A stretch of 16,164 bases of DNA from Candidatus Aenigmatarchaeota archaeon (lineage in GTDB: Archaea > Aenigmatarchaeota > Aenigmatarchaeia > QMZP01): positions 1 through 16,164 of the forward strand of contig JAFCEM010000011.1 in assembly GCA_017609145.1 (NCBI GenBank), in the 5' to 3' direction. The notes below the pieces were generated by a model. That model was not told where the DNA came from, did not search any database, and was given only the letters and a program-made list of their open reading frames with translations. Numbering within the stretch: position 1 is the stretch's first letter; each line of letters begins with the position of its first letter. Position numbers and translations under genes: made by a program. Shown here piece after piece: positions 1 to 7,850 of this stretch.

Positions 1-706
1 GCCTCCCGGCACGGGAAAGACCCTGCTTGCAAGAGCTGTGGCTAATGAATCCGGGGCGAACTTCATATCAGTGAAGGGCCCGGAAATAATGAGCAAGTGG
101 GTAGGAGAGTCGGAGAAGCATATCAGGGAGATATTCCGCAGGGCAAGACAGGTCGCGCCTGCGATAATATTCTTTGACGAGATAGATGCAATAGCCCCAA
201 GAAGAGGGCTTAGTCTTGGTACCCGGGTTTCTGAAAATGTCGTTTCCCAGATTCTCACAGAGATGGCGGGACTCGAGGACCTTCATAACGTGATAGTCAT
301 AGCGGCTACGAACAGGCCTGACATACTGGACCAGGCGCTGCTCAGGCCCGGCAGGTTCGACAGGCTGATACTAGTGCCCGCGCCCGATGAGGAATCAAGA
401 CTCGAGATACTCAAAATACACACGAAAAACATGCCTCTAACAAAGGATATAAACCTAAAGAAGATAGCCAGGGATACCGAGGGAATGAGCGGCGCAGACC
501 TTGAATCGCTTGTAAGAGAGGCAGGCCTCAATGCGCTGAAGAGAGACTTCAAAGCATCCACTGTAACAAAGAAAGACTTTACGGATGCGCTGAAGGGGGT
601 CAAGCCATCGGTAACAGAGGACATGGTCAAGTTCTATGAGGGGCTTGAGGAACAACTCAAGAGACATCCCTCAAAGAAGCTGGAAAAGATGGAATATGTC
701 GGTTGA
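1..706 (+). CDS. CDC48/VAT-like AAA+ ATPase, C-terminal part (5' end outside window)
   Basis: The reading frame enters from the left edge (first full codon at position 2) and shows only the last 234 residues, so the ATG at 38 is internal and not the start. Visible in order: Walker A (PPGTGKT at the very edge), pore-loop region (KWVGESEKHIREIF), Walker B (IIFFDEIDAI), second region of homology (AATNRPDILDQALLRPGRFD) and the C-terminal helical lid with the GMSGADLESLVREA sensor-2 motif. This layout is that of the D2 ring of CDC48/p97/VAT, an ATP-driven unfoldase that extracts and unfolds proteins, often for the proteasome. A single-ring AAA protein cannot be excluded because the upstream part is missing. 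The C-terminus ends in EYVG and lacks a canonical hydrophobic-Tyr-X proteasome-docking tail. It is not obviously part of the hydrogenase operon: a hairpin, a T-run and a promoter follow it. Confidence 0.93.
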   Translation, partial: PPGTGKTLLARAVANESGANFISVKGPEIMSKWVGESEKHIREIFRRARQVAPAIIFFDEIDAIAPRRGLSLGTRVSENVVSQILTEMAGLEDLHNVIVIAATNRPDILDQALLRPGRFDRLILVPAPDEESRLEILKIHTKNMPLTKDINLKKIARDTEGMSGADLESLVREAGLNALKRDFKASTVTKKDFTDALKGVKPSVTEDMVKFYEGLEEQLKRHPSKKLEKMEYVG

Positions 707-714
707 ATCCTGTA

Positions 715-749
715 AATTCGCAGATTAACGAATTCTTTGGTATTTTTTT
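715..749 (+). terminator. Possible terminator after the AAA ATPase gene
   Basis: A 6-bp perfect inverted repeat (AATTCG at 715-720 and CGAATT at 729-734, 8-nt loop) starts eight bases after the stop codon and is followed by a T-rich run ending in seven T at 743-749. Archaeal termination depends mainly on the U-tract, so the T-run is the stronger part of this call. The same T-run also abuts the TATA box of the next operon, so its role could be purely promoter-related. Confidence 0.35.
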
Positions 750-756
750 ATAATAA
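747..756 (+). promoter_or_regulatory. TATA box of the mbh operon
   Basis: The sequence TTTATAATAA is centred near 751, 25 bp upstream of the ATG at 776. That is the usual archaeal TATA-to-transcription-start distance. No Shine-Dalgarno sequence precedes this ATG, so a leaderless mRNA beginning at the ATG is the simplest reading. It also argues against the TTG at 737, which lies upstream of the TATA box. Confidence 0.6.
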
Positions 757-775
757 GACAGAGAAAATAATATAC

Positions 776-1243
776 ATGCTGGGATTTCTGGTCACGGTGC
801 TGATTTCGTACATTGCATGGCTCGCGTTCACCTTCTCTTTTGTCGCGGGCAATCTTATCGCAGGCGCAATCGTATCGCTCTGTGTTGCCTTCATATCAAG
901 CAGGTTCCTCTTCCATAAAAAACCGTCAGAAGTTTTCAATCCCGTTAGATGGGGTTATTTCATCGGCTATCTTTTCATCCTGCTTTACTGTGAGATTAAA
1001 TCACACTTTGATGTTGCCTACAGGATAATAACAGGGAGGATTAACCCGGCCATAATAAAGGTCACACCGCACATGAGAACGGATCTGGGCAAGACCCTGC
1101 TGGGCAGCTCGATAACCCTGACCCCCGGAACCCTTGTAGTGGGTGCGGAGCGAGAGCTGTACATGCATACGCTATACTATGAAAAGGGCCATGAGACAGG
1201 AGAGACCTTCGGGAAGATATCAAGAAAGGTGGTAGGAGAGTGA
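776..1243 (+). CDS. mbhA: Membrane-bound hydrogenase subunit MbhA (MnhE-like)
   Basis: First gene of the hydrogenase operon. It is an MnhE/MrpE-family membrane subunit of 155 residues from the ATG at 776. Two hydrophobic helices fill the first ~50 residues and another lies near 60-75. The soluble C-terminal part carries the MnhE signature GKTLLGSSITLTPGTLVV followed by a conserved Tyr-rich segment. In Mbh complexes MnhE/F/G form part of the ion-translocating antiporter-like module. An in-frame TTG at 737 would add 13 residues, but it lies upstream of the TATA box and gives no family-like extension, so the ATG is preferred. The next gene begins 4 nt after its stop. Confidence 0.9.
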   Translation: MLGFLVTVLISYIAWLAFTFSFVAGNLIAGAIVSLCVAFISSRFLFHKKPSEVFNPVRWGYFIGYLFILLYCEIKSHFDVAYRIITGRINPAIIKVTPHMRTDLGKTLLGSSITLTPGTLVVGAERELYMHTLYYEKGHETGETFGKISRKVVGE

Positions 1244-1247
1244 TGCC

Positions 1248-1514
1248 ATGTATATCTATATAGTTATGGTCGCCACGCTGCTGGTGCTGGTAAGGTTGTT
1301 CAGGGGCCCGAGCTTCGCGGACAGGGCAATAGCCGCAGGCACAATAGTGAATGTCGTAATACTGCTGATGGTCATATATTCTATCACTATACAAAACACC
1401 TTCTATCTTGACATAGCTATTGTGTTTGCAATGCTTTCATTTACAGGACTGCTCGCCGTGGCGAAGTACGCTGTTTGGCATGAGGAAAAGAAAAAGGAGG
1501 AGGGGAGGAAATGA
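1248..1514 (+). CDS. mbhB: Membrane-bound hydrogenase subunit MbhB (MnhF-like)
   Basis: An 88-residue MnhF/MrpF-family protein with three predicted transmembrane helices (about 2-14, 29-50 and 55-77). It contains the family stretch VRLFRGPSFADRAIAA and a charged, lysine- and glutamate-rich cytoplasmic tail. The ATG at 1248 is preceded by a GGAGAG Shine-Dalgarno element. The stop overlaps the ATG of the next gene (ATGA at 1511-1514), which suggests translational coupling. Part of the Na+/H+ antiporter-like module of Mbh. Confidence 0.93.
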   Translation: MYIYIVMVATLLVLVRLFRGPSFADRAIAAGTIVNVVILLMVIYSITIQNTFYLDIAIVFAMLSFTGLLAVAKYAVWHEEKKKEEGRK

Positions 1515-1864
1515 TAGAAATAATCACACAGATACTGCTTTACATGTCATCAATATCCATGCTGATAGGTGCAATAGGGATGCTGAGGTTCCCCGACTTT
1601 TACACAAGGGTACATGCGGCGACCATGGTAACCATAGGGGGTGTGTGCTTTTCCCTGCTCTTAATCGCGGCGTCCACTTTCTGGAGCATATACACACTGA
1701 AGACAGTTATAATTGTTATTTTCATGCTTTTCACCAGCCCGGTCATAGCCCATGCCCTGGCGAACACAGCATATGAGCTCGGTATAAAACCAAAGAACTT
1801 GTCAAAGAATATCATAGGTATAAAGAAACTTAAAGAGGTCATGGAGAAGGAGTATGATATTTGA
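1511..1864 (+). CDS. mbhC: Membrane-bound hydrogenase subunit MbhC (MnhG-like)
   Basis: A 117-residue MnhG/MrpG-family protein with three transmembrane helices and the strongly conserved family motif LRFPDFYTRVHAAT near residues 25-38. The start is set by the ATGA overlap with mbhB and a long purine-rich Shine-Dalgarno region (GGAGGAGGGGAGG) just upstream. Its 3' end overlaps the next gene by 11 nt. It belongs to the antiporter-like membrane module that couples ferredoxin-dependent H2 evolution to ion movement. Confidence 0.94.
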   Translation: MIEIITQILLYMSSISMLIGAIGMLRFPDFYTRVHAATMVTIGGVCFSLLLIAASTFWSIYTLKTVIIVIFMLFTSPVIAHALANTAYELGIKPKNLSKNIIGIKKLKEVMEKEYDI

Positions 1865-2090
1865 AGCAACTCTTTTGGTGATGATAGCACTTACAGTCGC
1901 AGCCCTTCATGTAAAAGATCTCCTACAGGCTGTCATACTTCTTGCCGCAGCGGATGCTGTACTAGCACTCGTTTTCTTCATGCTTGGCGCGCCTGACATA
2001 GCAATAACACAGGCAGCGGTATGCGCCGGCTTAAGCACGACAGTCTACATGATTGCTATCCACAAGACAAGGAGGCACGAACATGAATAG
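1854..2090 (+). CDS. mbhD: Membrane-bound hydrogenase subunit MbhD (DUF4040 / MnhA C-terminal-like)
   Basis: A 78-residue membrane protein with three helices, matching the DUF4040-type subunit that corresponds to a C-terminal piece of MnhA/MrpA. The conserved stretch is LAAADAVLALVFFMLGAPDIAITQA, where the buried acidic residues (the Asp of AAADA and of GAPDIA) are typical of ion-path residues in this family. The ATG at 1854 lies within the end of mbhC and is preceded by AAGGAG. The coding end overlaps mbhE by 8 nt. Confidence 0.9.
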   Translation: MIFEATLLVMIALTVAALHVKDLLQAVILLAAADAVLALVFFMLGAPDIAITQAAVCAGLSTTVYMIAIHKTRRHEHE

Positions 2091-2346
2091 GTTTGCCGCT
2101 GTCATGGTGCTCACGCTATTCGGAGCCTTTATTTTCATGTCAGTTCTACTTCTCCCGGAATTTGGCTCATACCAGAACAAGGATGTCGCAAACTACTATC
2201 TGGAAAACGGGTTCAACGAGACCGGTTCTGCGAACATAGTTAACTCAATAGTTTGGGAATACAGGAGCTATGATACGCTTGGTGAGGAGACCGTGCTGAT
2301 CATAGCCACCATAGGCATAGTGCTCCTGGTGAGGAGGCGGGTCTGA
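2083..2346 (+). CDS. mbhE: Membrane-bound hydrogenase subunit MbhE
   Basis: An 87-residue membrane protein with an N-terminal helix, an extracytoplasmic loop carrying the MbhE-type segment DVANYYLENGFNETGSANIV, and a C-terminal helix (ETVLIIATIGIVLLV). A longer frame opens at 2053, but the ATG at 2083 has a strong Shine-Dalgarno (AAGGAGG, about 7 nt upstream), and the extra ten residues would only duplicate mbhD sequence in another frame. The protein corresponds to part of MnhA/MnhB in Mrp antiporters, which Mbh operons split into separate small genes. Its stop overlaps the ATG of mbhF by one base (TGATG). Confidence 0.9.
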   Translation: MNRFAAVMVLTLFGAFIFMSVLLLPEFGSYQNKDVANYYLENGFNETGSANIVNSIVWEYRSYDTLGEETVLIIATIGIVLLVRRRV

Positions 2347-2741
2347 TGAACGTGATAATAAGGACGTCATCAAGGATACTTTTCCCGTTTATCCTTGTCT
2401 TTGGTATATATCTTGCCCTCCACGGACACCTGAGCCCGGGCGGCGGATTTCCCGCAGGCGTCGTGCTGGCAACGGGGTTCATCCTCCTGGTCATAGCCTA
2501 CAAGGAAAGAAAGATTGAACACAGATTCACTGAAGTAAGCTTCATAAACCTCAAGACAATAGCAACGTTTGCCCTTGTGATGGTCATACTGTGGGGCATG
2601 GCAATAAGGTTCATATTAATGGATACGCAAGCCCCCTTTGCGCTTTGGGGGGGTGGCGTCACATTCGTTTCCAACATAGTGGGTTCGCTGGTGGTCGCCA
2701 CGGCGCTTGTCGTCATAATATATTCGATAATCAAGGAGTAG
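2346..2741 (+). CDS. mbhF: Membrane-bound hydrogenase subunit MbhF (MnhB-like)
   Basis: A 131-residue MnhB/MrpB-family protein with four transmembrane helices. The N-terminal family motif LHGHLSPGGGFPAGVVLATG (about residues 22-41) is fully conserved. The ATG at 2346 overlaps the mbhE stop and has a GGAGG element upstream. It is followed two bases later by mbhG. Role: membrane scaffold and ion-translocating portion of the Mbh antiporter module. Confidence 0.94.
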   Translation: MNVIIRTSSRILFPFILVFGIYLALHGHLSPGGGFPAGVVLATGFILLVIAYKERKIEHRFTEVSFINLKTIATFALVMVILWGMAIRFILMDTQAPFALWGGGVTFVSNIVGSLVVATALVVIIYSIIKE

Positions 2742-2743
2742 AA

Positions 2744-3091
2744 ATGCTGGCCTATATAACGGCAATGGTCCTGGTAATGGCAGGAGTATCAGTCCTTGTA
2801 CTGAAGGACAACATCATTAAGAAAATAATAGGCCTGTCGGTCTTCAGCAACGGCATACATCTCCTGTTCATATCAATAGGTTACAGAACCGGGGGCACGA
2901 TGCCCATCATGCAAAGTGCTGACGCAGCGCTGTTCGCGCAGGCAGCCGTTGACCCGCTGCCACAGGCTCTGGTTCTCACCTCAATAGTCATAAACCTGTC
3001 CATCGTGGCTCTTGGCCTGATAATATCCATTGAGGTTTATAGGAAGTTCAAGACTCTCAACATGAAAAACATGAGGGGCATGAAAGGATGA
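2744..3091 (+). CDS. mbhG: Membrane-bound hydrogenase subunit MbhG (MnhC/NuoK-like)
   Basis: A 115-residue MnhC/NuoK homologue with three transmembrane helices. The hallmark VDPLPQALVLTSIVINLSI segment lies near residues 66-84, and the first-helix pattern GLSVFSNGIHLLF near 29-41. The open frame extends upstream to 2591, but that part is a shadow of mbhF. The ATG at 2744, two bases after the mbhF stop and preceded by AAGGAG, gives the normal family length. The stop overlaps the mbhH ATG (ATGA at 3088-3091). Confidence 0.94.
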   Translation: MLAYITAMVLVMAGVSVLVLKDNIIKKIIGLSVFSNGIHLLFISIGYRTGGTMPIMQSADAALFAQAAVDPLPQALVLTSIVINLSIVALGLIISIEVYRKFKTLNMKNMRGMKG

Positions 3092-4563
3092 TATGGGGAC
3101 TAACGGTCTGGAGCTTTGCATCAATACTTATACTCATAATAAGCGGGATAATAACAGCCGTCGCCGGGTTCAGCAAAAAACACGACAAGAACGCATCTAT
3201 TCTGACAATAACATGCATGGCCATTGCCTTCTTTTTCGTACTGCTTTCCATTCCTGATGTGTTGTCGGGGGGTGTGCTCAGCTTCCAGATGAATGCATGG
3301 CCGGCGCCGTTCGGCATAACAATAGTGATTGACATGCTTACCCTTGTGCTTTCTTTGGTCATAACGGGAATAGGACTGCTTGCTACGTTGTTTTCATACA
3401 AATACATCAAAAAGCGAAGGGCGGAGTTTTACGCCCTCGTTTGCTTCCTCATGGCAGGGCTTCTGGGCATAGTGCACACGGGCGACCTGTTTAACCTCTT
3501 CGTCTTTTTTGAGATAAGCAACGTCTCTTCATACGCGCTTGTGGCATACTACAGAAAAAGGCGCTCAGTTGAGGCGGGCATAAAATACCTTATCCTGGGT
3601 ACTGTCGCGTCTTCAATGATACTCCTTGGTATAGGATTGATTTATGCGAGTTTCGGGACGCTGAACATGGCAGACCTTGCGCTCAAACTGGCAGGCACTA
3701 CAGGCACGATTGTGCAGATTGCCCTTGGGCTCCTGGTTTCAGGATTCGCATTCAAGTGCGGGCTGTTCCCTTTCCATTTCTGGATGCCTGATGCCTATCA
3801 GGCCGCGCCATCCCCGGTGAGCGCGATGCTCGGCGGCCTTTCGGTGAGCGCTGGAATCTATGCCATATTAAGGCTCAGTGTGGGTATATTCGGTGCGCCG
3901 GGCACGTTGCTCGCGGCATTTCTGGTGCTCGGCTCGGTTTCCATGATAACGGGCGCAGTGCTCGCAATCATGCAGAGCGACCTGAAGAGGATGCTCGCAT
4001 ATTCGAGCATAAGCCAGATGGGTTATATAGTCATGTCCGTGGGCCTTGGCACAACGCTCGGTATGGTCGGTGGCGTGTTCCACATAATAAACCACGCAAT
4101 AATTAAGAGTCTACTTTTCCTGTGCGCCGGGGTGATCATATTCCATGCCGGAACATCCAACATGTATGACATAGGGAAGAGGGTAAGGTTCAGGCCCGCG
4201 ATGACCTACGTTTTCCTCATAGGCGTGCTTGCTCTTGCTGGTCTGCCGTTCTTCAACGGGTTTGCCAGCAAATGGCTGATATACCTCTCAACATTTGAGT
4301 TCAGTCCTCTTCTGACAATATTCACGATAGTGGTTTCAGTCCTCACCTTTGCATACGGAATTAAGGCTTTCTACCTCATTTTCCTTTCAGGCGGCAGGTC
4401 TTCACTGCAGCCTAAAATACCTTACACCATGCTCGTGCCCCTGATAATACTCGCCGCAGCATGCATAGTGATAGGTATCATACCACAGTTTGGTACGAGC
4501 ATCTCCGAGACCATAAGTTCGGGGCTCAATTCGGTTGCTTATACGGGGGCGGTTCTGGGATGA
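3088..4563 (+). CDS. mbhH: Membrane-bound hydrogenase subunit MbhH (MnhD/NuoN-like ion pump)
   Basis: A 491-residue member of the proton/sodium-translocating ND2/ND4/ND5-Mrp antiporter family with about 14 transmembrane helices. Visible functional residues are the TM5 glutamate in FVFFEISNVSSYAL (E142), the TM7 lysine in SGFAFKCGLFPFHFW (K223) followed by the canonical MPDAYQAAPSPVSA loop, and a later lysine in HIINHAIIKSLLFL. These match the charged central-axis residues of the single antiporter-like subunit of Mbh. The length is normal for MbhH. The ATG overlaps the mbhG stop, and the stop overlaps the mbhI ATG (ATGA). It is the main candidate site for ion transport coupled to H2 production. 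Confidence 0.96.
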   Translation: MIWGLTVWSFASILILIISGIITAVAGFSKKHDKNASILTITCMAIAFFFVLLSIPDVLSGGVLSFQMNAWPAPFGITIVIDMLTLVLSLVITGIGLLATLFSYKYIKKRRAEFYALVCFLMAGLLGIVHTGDLFNLFVFFEISNVSSYALVAYYRKRRSVEAGIKYLILGTVASSMILLGIGLIYASFGTLNMADLALKLAGTTGTIVQIALGLLVSGFAFKCGLFPFHFWMPDAYQAAPSPVSAMLGGLSVSAGIYAILRLSVGIFGAPGTLLAAFLVLGSVSMITGAVLAIMQSDLKRMLAYSSISQMGYIVMSVGLGTTLGMVGGVFHIINHAIIKSLLFLCAGVIIFHAGTSNMYDIGKRVRFRPAMTYVFLIGVLALAGLPFFNGFASKWLIYLSTFEFSPLLTIFTIVVSVLTFAYGIKAFYLIFLSGGRSSLQPKIPYTMLVPLIILAAACIVIGIIPQFGTSISETISSGLNSVAYTGAVLG

Positions 4564-4874
4564 ACTACATTTTTGATGTCCAGTTCGTTGGCATGGTTTT
4601 TGCACTCTTCGTGCTTATGATTTCGCTGGTATACTATGCTGCGGAATGGAGGACAAGAAGCGAGAATCAGCCGGAAGGCAAGAGGAAACCCTACATGTGT
4701 GGGGAAGAGGCGAAGGAGGAAGCGAACATGCCCCACATGGGATTCTACAGTACTGTCGTAGCTACCATGAAATTCAGGAAATCGAGAAGGTTGCAGTCAG
4801 GGGACGTATCTGAATACGTGCTTGCCGTGCTGGCAGGGATAGTGTTTTTACTGATGATCTTGGTGTTCCTATGA
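4560..4874 (+). CDS. mbhI: Membrane-bound hydrogenase subunit MbhI
   Basis: A 104-residue protein with hydrophobic helices at about residues 8-26 and 85-103, separated by a charged segment. That segment carries KPYMCGEEAKEEANMPHMGFYS, a motif I associate with MbhI. The frame opens earlier at 4461, but that extension is out-of-frame mbhH sequence, and the ATG at 4560 overlaps the mbhH stop (ATGA). In Mbh structures this subunit bridges the antiporter-like and hydrogenase modules. Its position exactly between mbhH and mbhJ supports the call. It ends in another ATGA overlap with mbhJ. Confidence 0.88.
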   Translation: MNYIFDVQFVGMVFALFVLMISLVYYAAEWRTRSENQPEGKRKPYMCGEEAKEEANMPHMGFYSTVVATMKFRKSRRLQSGDVSEYVLAVLAGIVFLLMILVFL

Positions 4875-5314
4875 AAAAGAGGGGCCTGCTTAGGAGGGTA
4901 TCGGATTACGCCAGAAAAAGGTCTCCCTGGATAGTGCACATGGACTGTGCCGGATGCAACGGCTGCGACATTGAAACATTCGCCGTGCTCTCACCAAGGT
5001 ATGACATAGAAAGATTTGGTGGGCTTGAGAAGGGCAACCCAAGGCAGGCCGATATACAGGTGGTTGCGGGTGCGATATCAAAAAAGATAAGGTCCAGACT
5101 CATCCGAATATATGAGCAGATGCCCGAGCCCAAGATAGTCATGGCAATAGGCTCGTGCGCGATAACCAAAGGCGTTTTCCACGACGGCTACAACATCTGC
5201 GGTCCGCTTGACAACATAATACCCGTTGATGTCTACGTGCCCGGCTGCCCGCCAAAACCAGAGGCCATTCTTGACGGCCTGATCAAGGCGCTTGAGCTAT
5301 GGAGGAAGAAGTAA
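4871..5314 (+). CDS. mbhJ: [NiFe] hydrogenase small subunit MbhJ (NuoB-like)
   Basis: A 147-residue NuoB/20 kDa-family protein that holds the proximal 4Fe-4S cluster next to the NiFe site. Cluster ligands are visible as C29 and C32 in CNGCDIE, C96 in AIGSCAITKG and C126 in YVPGCPPKPEAI. Two further cysteines (C26, C110) are present. It lacks the N-terminal Tat signal and the extra clusters of uptake hydrogenase small subunits, as expected for group 4 membrane-bound enzymes facing the cytoplasm. It starts in an ATGA overlap with mbhI. The following gene starts 2 nt after its stop. Confidence 0.96.
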   Translation: MKKRGLLRRVSDYARKRSPWIVHMDCAGCNGCDIETFAVLSPRYDIERFGGLEKGNPRQADIQVVAGAISKKIRSRLIRIYEQMPEPKIVMAIGSCAITKGVFHDGYNICGPLDNIIPVDVYVPGCPPKPEAILDGLIKALELWRKK

Positions 5315-5315
5315 C

Positions 5316-5723
5316 ATGATGCTGAAAGGGATAGGAAAGGTATACAGAAAGCAGAAGAGAAGCACATTCATAGAAGTGCCGCGGACGAAATTCAATGAAG
5401 CAGTCTCAATGCTTAAGAAGCACGGGCTCACAAGGATATCCTCAATAACAGGGTACGACAGCGGCGGCATGTTTGAGGTCATATATCATTTTGACTTCCG
5501 CGGGCAGCTTGTTAACCTGAAGGTGAAGCTCCCGCGCCGGAGTCCGTACATAGATACCATAACAGGGCATTTTCCCGGAGCAGAATTGTTCGAGAGGGAG
5601 CTCATGGAGATGCTCGGGGTCGAGGTCAGGGGCCACCCGGACCCGCGGAAGCTCTTCCTCTGCGAGGACTCGCCCTCGTGCCCTCTAAGGAAAATGGAGG
5701 CGAAACATGGAAAGCAGAAATGA
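5316..5723 (+). CDS. mbhK: Membrane-bound hydrogenase subunit MbhK (NuoC-like)
   Basis: A 135-residue NuoC/30 kDa-family protein. The C-terminal half carries the family signature: LPRRSPYIDTITGHFPGA, then ELFERELMEMLGVEVRGHPDPRKLFL. The upstream in-frame ATG at 5292 lies inside mbhJ. The ATG at 5316 (or the adjacent one at 5319) is preceded by the GGAGGAAG Shine-Dalgarno element at about 5299-5306. It is a soluble structural subunit that packs against the large subunit. Its end overlaps mbhL by 17 nt. The short tail after the NuoC core (SPSCPLRKMEAKHGKQK) holds a cysteine whose role is unclear. Confidence 0.93.
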   Translation: MMLKGIGKVYRKQKRSTFIEVPRTKFNEAVSMLKKHGLTRISSITGYDSGGMFEVIYHFDFRGQLVNLKVKLPRRSPYIDTITGHFPGAELFERELMEMLGVEVRGHPDPRKLFLCEDSPSCPLRKMEAKHGKQK

Positions 5724-6945
5724 TGCGAACAGAGAAACAAAGCAGGAAGCCGCGGACAGAAAGAAAAGGACCTATGCACTGCCGATAGGACCGCAGCATC
5801 CTGCACTACTAGAGAGCGAAAACCTCGAGGTTTTCCTTGACGGCGAGGTCATAAAGGATGTCATTGTCAATGTCGGCTACCTACATCGGGGCATAGAAAG
5901 GGCGCTCCAGAACAGGAACTATATACAGTGTATTTACCTCGCCGAAAGAGTCTGCGGCATCTGCAGCGGTGTGCACACCATATCTTATTGCCAGGCAGTG
6001 GAGAATCTCCTAGACCTGGAGATACCTAACAGGGCAAAATACATAAGAACGATTATTGCAGAGCTTGAAAGGATACACTCGCACCTGCTCTGGGCAGGCG
6101 TGCTTGCGCACGAACTGGGCTTTGATATGCTGTTCCAGATCGTCTGGAGGGACAGGGAACTGGTGATGGAGATTCTGGAGGAGCTCACGGGAAACAGGGT
6201 GAATTACTCAATGGTAACCATAGGCGGTGTGAGAAGGGACATATCCAAAGCAGCTATTCCGAGGGTATTCAAGGTAATAGGCAGCCTTGAGGAAAGGATA
6301 AGGAACCACATGAAGGTTTTCCTCAACGACAAAATCCTGCTTTCAAGGACAAGTGGAACAGGAACGCTCAAGAGAAGCGAGGCCGAAGAGCTTTCCCTTG
6401 TGGGTCCGCTTGCCCGCGCGTCAGGTGTGCATTACGACATAAGGAGAGACCACCCGTACGCTGCCTACGGCATGATAGGATGGGATACTGCAACCGAAAG
6501 AGGCGGCGATGTACAGTCAAGGGTTATCGTGAGGATGAAGGAGCTGCTGCAATCCGTGAGGATAATAAGGAACTGTCTCATGAAGCTTTCCACAACAGGA
6601 GATAAGATAAGGCTTGAGAAGAACTGCTTGGCTGTGCCGGAGAACGAGGCAATGAGCAGGGCCGAAGCCCCGCGTGGTGAGCTTATTTACTATGCCCGTT
6701 CCAACGGCTCTGACAGGCCTGAGAGGGTGAAGATAAGGACGCCGACATATTCCAACCTGCTCGGGCTCAGGCCCATGCTGAAAGGGCAGTTCCTCTCGGA
6801 CCTGCCTATGATAGTAGCCTCGCTTGACCCGTGTTTCTCCTGCACCGACAGGGTGGCACTGATTGATACATCCACATGGGAAAGGAAAAGCCTGACAGAA
6901 AACGAGTTCAGAAGGCACATAGAAAACAGGAGGCGGGAAAAATGA
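5707..6945 (+). CDS. mbhL: [NiFe] hydrogenase catalytic large subunit MbhL (NuoD-like)
   Basis: A 412-residue catalytic subunit. Both NiFe-binding motifs are intact: RVCGIC (C83, C86) after the IGPQHPAL N-terminal signature, and DPCFSC (C376, C379) near the C-terminus. This separates it from Mbx/MBS and complex I homologues, which have lost cysteines. It catalyses 2H+ + 2e- to H2 with electrons from ferredoxin via MbhN and MbhJ. A 30-residue tail follows DPCFSCTDR. By analogy with E. coli HycE, a HycI-type protease should cut after R382 once nickel is inserted, and such a protease is encoded at 8195-8647. The ATG at 5707 has GGAGG upstream. Its stop overlaps the mbhM ATG by two bases. Confidence 0.97.
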   Translation: MESRNDANRETKQEAADRKKRTYALPIGPQHPALLESENLEVFLDGEVIKDVIVNVGYLHRGIERALQNRNYIQCIYLAERVCGICSGVHTISYCQAVENLLDLEIPNRAKYIRTIIAELERIHSHLLWAGVLAHELGFDMLFQIVWRDRELVMEILEELTGNRVNYSMVTIGGVRRDISKAAIPRVFKVIGSLEERIRNHMKVFLNDKILLSRTSGTGTLKRSEAEELSLVGPLARASGVHYDIRRDHPYAAYGMIGWDTATERGGDVQSRVIVRMKELLQSVRIIRNCLMKLSTTGDKIRLEKNCLAVPENEAMSRAEAPRGELIYYARSNGSDRPERVKIRTPTYSNLLGLRPMLKGQFLSDLPMIVASLDPCFSCTDRVALIDTSTWERKSLTENEFRRHIENRRREK

Positions 6946-7850
6946 TGCAGGCTCTTTATTTCTTTTTCAGCATACTGGTTTTCCCGGGACTGCTGTTTAT
7001 CATAAACATAAGCCTGCTTTACACCGGCATAATGAGGAAGCTCACGGCAAGGATGCAGAACAGGATAGGTCCTCCTGTATGGCAGCCGTTCCTCGATGTG
7101 ATAAAGTTGTTTTCAAAGGAGAACATAAACACGGAGAATGCGAGGCCGGGCTTCACATTCTGGCCCATAGTTGTTCTTGCCTCGACATTTGTGCTTGCGC
7201 TGATGATTCCAGTCTCAGGCATGGCCCCCCTGGCCACCTCGGTTGATGCCATAATCATAATATACTTCTTTGCTTTCACGTCATTTTCACTGTTCATGGC
7301 AGGGCTCAGCTCAACGAACCCTTTCGCAGTGACGGGTTCCATAAGGGGGCTGGTCCAGATATTTGCCTACGAGTTCCCATTTGTCGTGGCCATGCTCGTA
7401 CCCCTGTTCTTTGTGGGTACGCTCTCGCCTGCAATTGTCAATGCATATCAGCTGCAGTCAGGTTCGTGGCTGTTCTTCAACTTCCCTATCGCGGGTGTTG
7501 TGTTCTTCATCTGCCTGCTGGCCAAGGCGGAGATTCCGCCGTTCCACGTGCCTGATGCGCATCAGGAGATTGTCGGAGGTTATCATGTCGAGTACACGGG
7601 CACAAGATACGCGTTCATGGAGATTGCCCGTTCAGTAAAAATATTCGTCCTCATATCACTGGGTATTGCGCTATTCTTCGGTGGCGCATCAAACATCTTC
7701 CTTTTTATAGCGGAATCGCTAATCATGCTGTTCATCCTGACCGTGATAAGTGTTGTTGCGGCAAGGGTGAGGATAAATCAGGTGCTCAAGCTGTACTGGT
7801 TCCTCGGCTTTATTGTGTTGATTGAACTGATAGTGAGGTTATTGATATGA
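6942..7850 (+). CDS. mbhM: Membrane-bound hydrogenase subunit MbhM (NuoH-like)
   Basis: A 302-residue NuoH/ND1-family membrane subunit with about eight helices that anchors the hydrogenase arm. Diagnostic segments are NRIGPPVWQPFLDVIKLFSKE near residues 41-61, the AEIPPFHVPDAHQEIVGGYHVEYTG loop in the second half with its conserved acidic and histidine residues, and MEIARSVKI just after it. The frame runs upstream into mbhL, but the ATG at 6942 (ATGATG, second ATG at 6945) follows a strong AGGAGG element and overlaps the mbhL stop. The 3' end overlaps mbhN in an ATGA. Confidence 0.96.
   Translation: MMQALYFFFSILVFPGLLFIINISLLYTGIMRKLTARMQNRIGPPVWQPFLDVIKLFSKENINTENARPGFTFWPIVVLASTFVLALMIPVSGMAPLATSVDAIIIIYFFAFTSFSLFMAGLSSTNPFAVTGSIRGLVQIFAYEFPFVVAMLVPLFFVGTLSPAIVNAYQLQSGSWLFFNFPIAGVVFFICLLAKAEIPPFHVPDAHQEIVGGYHVEYTGTRYAFMEIARSVKIFVLISLGIALFFGGASNIFLFIAESLIMLFILTVISVVAARVRINQVLKLYWFLGFIVLIELIVRLLI

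Noticed and set aside
737..775. TTG-initiated N-terminal extension of MbhA
   Set aside because: The TTG lies upstream of the probable TATA box, has no ribosome site and adds no family-like sequence. The ATG at 776 fits the leaderless pattern.
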